From: CG1-02-35-72 sp964564475
Lineage (GTDB): Bacteria > Bacteroidota > Bacteroidia > Flavobacteriales > Flavobacteriaceae
Reading direction: 5' to 3'
NCBI GenBank assembly: GCA_964564475.1
Contig: CAZMBM010000097.1
Coordinates: 1-8,218, forward strand
DNA: 8,218 nucleotides
Shown here piece after piece: positions 7,028 through 8,218 of the stretch. The position numbers and the translations under genes are program-made. The notes beneath the pieces were generated by a model. It worked only from the letters and a program-made list of their open reading frames with translations, made no database searches and was not told where the DNA came from. The first letter of the stretch is position 1. The number at the start of each line of letters is the position of its first letter.

Positions 7028-7870
7028 TTATTTTAATTCGGCCAACACATTATTTTCTATAAGTGACTCATAAAATGAGTACCATTTCGGACTTTCTTTG
7101 ACCACTTGACCAATTACAATAACGGCCGGTGACGACAGCTTTTTTTGTGCCACCACTTTTAAAATTGAGTCAATCGTTCCAAAGCCTATTTTTTCGTTAT
7201 GGGTTGTACCATTTTGAATAACTGCAGTGGGTATATTGTGTTTCTTAAATTTTTTAAAAACAGATACTATTTCGCTTAGCTTACTCATACCCATAAGAAT
7301 AACAACTGTAGCTGTTGATTGGGCTGCCAAATAAATATCTTTAGATAATTTTCTGCTTGAAGTAGTGCCTGTAATAACCCAAAAACTTTCTGAAACACCT
7401 CTTATTGTCAAAGCAATACCTTGACTTGTAGGTACGGCCATTGCCGATGAAATACCAGGTATTACTTCTGTTTCTATACCAAAAGAAGTGATATAATCAA
7501 TCTCTTCGGCACCACGTCCAAAAACAAACGGATCGCCGCCTTTTAAACGCACTACCTTGCCATATTGAAGGGCTTTTTTTACGGCAAGTTCATTAATTTC
7601 TTCCTGTGTATAACTGTAATACCCTTTGCGTTTCCCTACAAATATAAGTTCGGCTTGCGCTGTGGTGTAATTCAGTAAAACATTGTTAACAAGGGCATCG
7701 TATAAAATTACCTGAGCCTCTTTTAAGGCTTTAACTCCTTTGATGCTAATTAAATCCGGATCACCTGGGCCCGCACCAACTAAAGTGATTTTAGGATTTA
7801 TCTCACTGCCCACTCTTATTAAATTTTGCTCTAAAACTTTCTGCTTTTGTATAAAATAACTGAGCGTCAT
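7028..7870 (-). CDS. cobA: Uroporphyrinogen-III C-methyltransferase
   Basis: A 280-residue SUMT that methylates uroporphyrinogen III twice with SAM to give precorrin-2. Tetrapyrrole-methylase motifs are in order: VGAGPGDPDLISIKG (31-45), YDALV (57-61), VRLKGGDPFVFGRGAEE (107-123), VIPGISSA (136-143), and the late LTIRGVSESF loop where the more usual LTHR histidine is isoleucine. It is monofunctional, with the dehydrogenase supplied by the next gene. A stop codon (TAA) sits directly against the ATG, so the frame cannot extend upstream. The first ~25 residues are not part of the domain, and a GTG at 7811-7813 would give a 261-residue protein closer to the usual length. An AACCTTTG (7896-7903 on the minus strand) resembles a -7 box; its -33 partner would fall at the compositional junction. 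The expected partner is siroheme-dependent sulfite reductase, not in the window. Confidence 0.94.
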   Translation of the reverse strand: MTLSYFIQKQKVLEQNLIRVGSEINPKITLVGAGPGDPDLISIKGVKALKEAQVILYDALVNNVLLNYTTAQAELIFVGKRKGYYSYTQEEINELAVKKALQYGKVVRLKGGDPFVFGRGAEEIDYITSFGIETEVIPGISSAMAVPTSQGIALTIRGVSESFWVITGTTSSRKLSKDIYLAAQSTATVVILMGMSKLSEIVSVFKKFKKHNIPTAVIQNGTTHNEKIGFGTIDSILKVVAQKKLSSPAVIVIGQVVKESPKWYSFYESLIENNVLAELK

Positions 7871-7914
7871 TTATGTACTTCTCAGCAAAATTTTTCAAAG
7901 GTTTATTGTTTTTT

Positions 7915-7926
7915 ATTTGATACCAC
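7915..7926. other. Abrupt compositional junction (probable chimeric join)
   Basis: By hand count the 120 bp before this point are about 28% GC and the 298 bp after it about 60%. Gene direction flips to plus, SD usage changes from absent to strong, and codon third positions become GC-rich from the first codon after the stop at 7918-7920. No transposase, terminal inverted repeat or target duplication is visible. The true breakpoint could lie a few bases either way. Confidence 0.75.
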
Positions 7927-7998
7927 CCGGGCAAACCGAAAAACCCGGACGAGCCCGGCCTCGACGACCTTATGGCGCGGGCCGAGGCCTTCAATTAG
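7921..7998 (+). CDS. C-terminal tail of an unidentified gene, 5' end missing
   Basis: An open frame of 25 codons ending in TAG, reading YHPGKPKNPDEPGLDDLMAR and then AEAFN. About 21 of 25 third positions are G or C, which marks it as genuine coding DNA of a GC-rich genome rather than a chance frame. There is no start codon for a full protein, and the frame is blocked by a TGA immediately upstream in AT-rich DNA, so the rest of the gene is lost at the junction. The acidic-helical tail is too short to assign to a family. It precedes the DUF6455-like gene by 43 nt on the same strand and may share its operon in the source genome. Confidence 0.55.
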   Translation, partial: YHPGKPKNPDEPGLDDLMARAEAFN

Positions 7999-8041
7999 CC
8001 GCAGGGAGCGCTAACGCAACGATCTGTGAAGGGAGGAATCG

Positions 8042-8218
8042 ATGGCCGCACAAGTGACGATGCCCCACCCACTGCAGAAAATGTTCGAGCATTTGGGTAT
8101 CGATAGTGCGCGCGGGCTCCAGTCGGAGCCTGGGCTGATGGAAGAGGCGTTTGTCGCGTGCCGGATGTGCAAGATGTTCGACACTTGCGACTACGACGTG
8201 GAGAGCCGCTATTTCCAA
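8042..8218 (+). CDS. DUF6455-like small Cys-rich protein, 3' truncated by window end
   Basis: The first 59 codons of a small protein that runs off the window. The segment HPLQKMFEHLGID (residues 9-21) followed by a cysteine cluster CRMCKMFDTC (C-x2-C-x5-C) resembles the DUF6455 family of small proteins common in Alphaproteobacteria (Rhodobacterales, Rhizobiales). The function of that family is not established; the cysteines could bind metal or form a redox site. A strong Shine-Dalgarno, GGGAGGA (8031-8037), lies 4 nt before the ATG and fixes the start; an in-frame ATG at 8060 has no such site. Codon use is GC-rich, unlike every minus-strand gene here. Family assignment is from memory of the motif and is moderate. 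Confidence 0.65.
   Translation, partial: MAAQVTMPHPLQKMFEHLGIDSARGLQSEPGLMEEAFVACRMCKMFDTCDYDVESRYFQ

Noticed and set aside
7896..7903. AACCTTTG as a definite cobA promoter
   Set aside because: One mismatch at the first base of the -7 box, and the place where TTG should be is at the junction, so the promoter cannot be evaluated.
7803..7994. Minus-strand frame of 63 codons spanning the junction and overlapping the cobA start
   Set aside because: It crosses the compositional break, half is the antisense of GC-rich coding DNA and half is out of frame with cobA; no family resemblance.
7991..8218. Minus-strand open frame at the right edge
   Set aside because: It is the antisense of the plus-strand DUF6455-like gene, which has a strong Shine-Dalgarno and a recognisable motif; open antisense frames are common in GC-rich genes.

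Overview
The first ~7,920 bp look like a chromosomal segment of a Bacteroidetes (Flavobacteriia/Cytophagia-like) bacterium. The DNA is AT-rich, start codons lack strong Shine-Dalgarno sequences, promoter-like TAnnTTTG (-7) elements are present, and cobalamin-dependent methionine synthase is encoded as two adjacent polypeptides, an arrangement familiar from this phylum. All seven recognisable genes in this part lie on the minus strand, so transcription runs from high to low coordinates.

In transcription order the layout is as follows. (1) cobA-like uroporphyrinogen-III C-methyltransferase and a SirC/Met8p/CysG-N-like precorrin-2 dehydrogenase, 2 nt apart; together they make sirohydrochlorin, the precursor of siroheme (sulfite reductase) and a branch point towards cobalamin. 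(2) A 244-bp gap holding a promoter, a well-preserved SAM-I (S-box) riboswitch and a hairpin that overlaps the start codon of the next gene. (3) A methionine operon: the homocysteine-methyltransferase half of MetH, the folate/cobalamin/reactivation half of MetH, then metF. MetF supplies methyl-tetrahydrofolate, the MetH pair moves the methyl group to homocysteine, and the SAM made from methionine should shut the operon off. (4) A monocistronic-looking thioredoxin gene ending in a strong hairpin terminator. (5) A DUF58/von Willebrand A-type protein.

The last ~298 bp (from about 7921) are a different kind of DNA. By hand count GC is about 60%, against about 28% in the preceding 120 bp. They hold plus-strand coding sequence with GC-rich third positions, a strong Shine-Dalgarno, the C-terminal tail of one gene and the start of a small Cys-rich DUF6455-like protein typical of Alphaproteobacteria. 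The change is abrupt and cuts a reading frame, so a chimeric contig join is the simplest explanation; transfer is less likely.

The points most worth a second look are the probable translational SAM switch, where both strands of the aptamer P1 helix have complements just upstream of a start-codon hairpin, a GC-rich palindromic repeat apparently inserted in frame into the MetH linker before the B12 domain, and the compositional junction. I see no defence system, CRISPR array, transposase, tRNA or rRNA.
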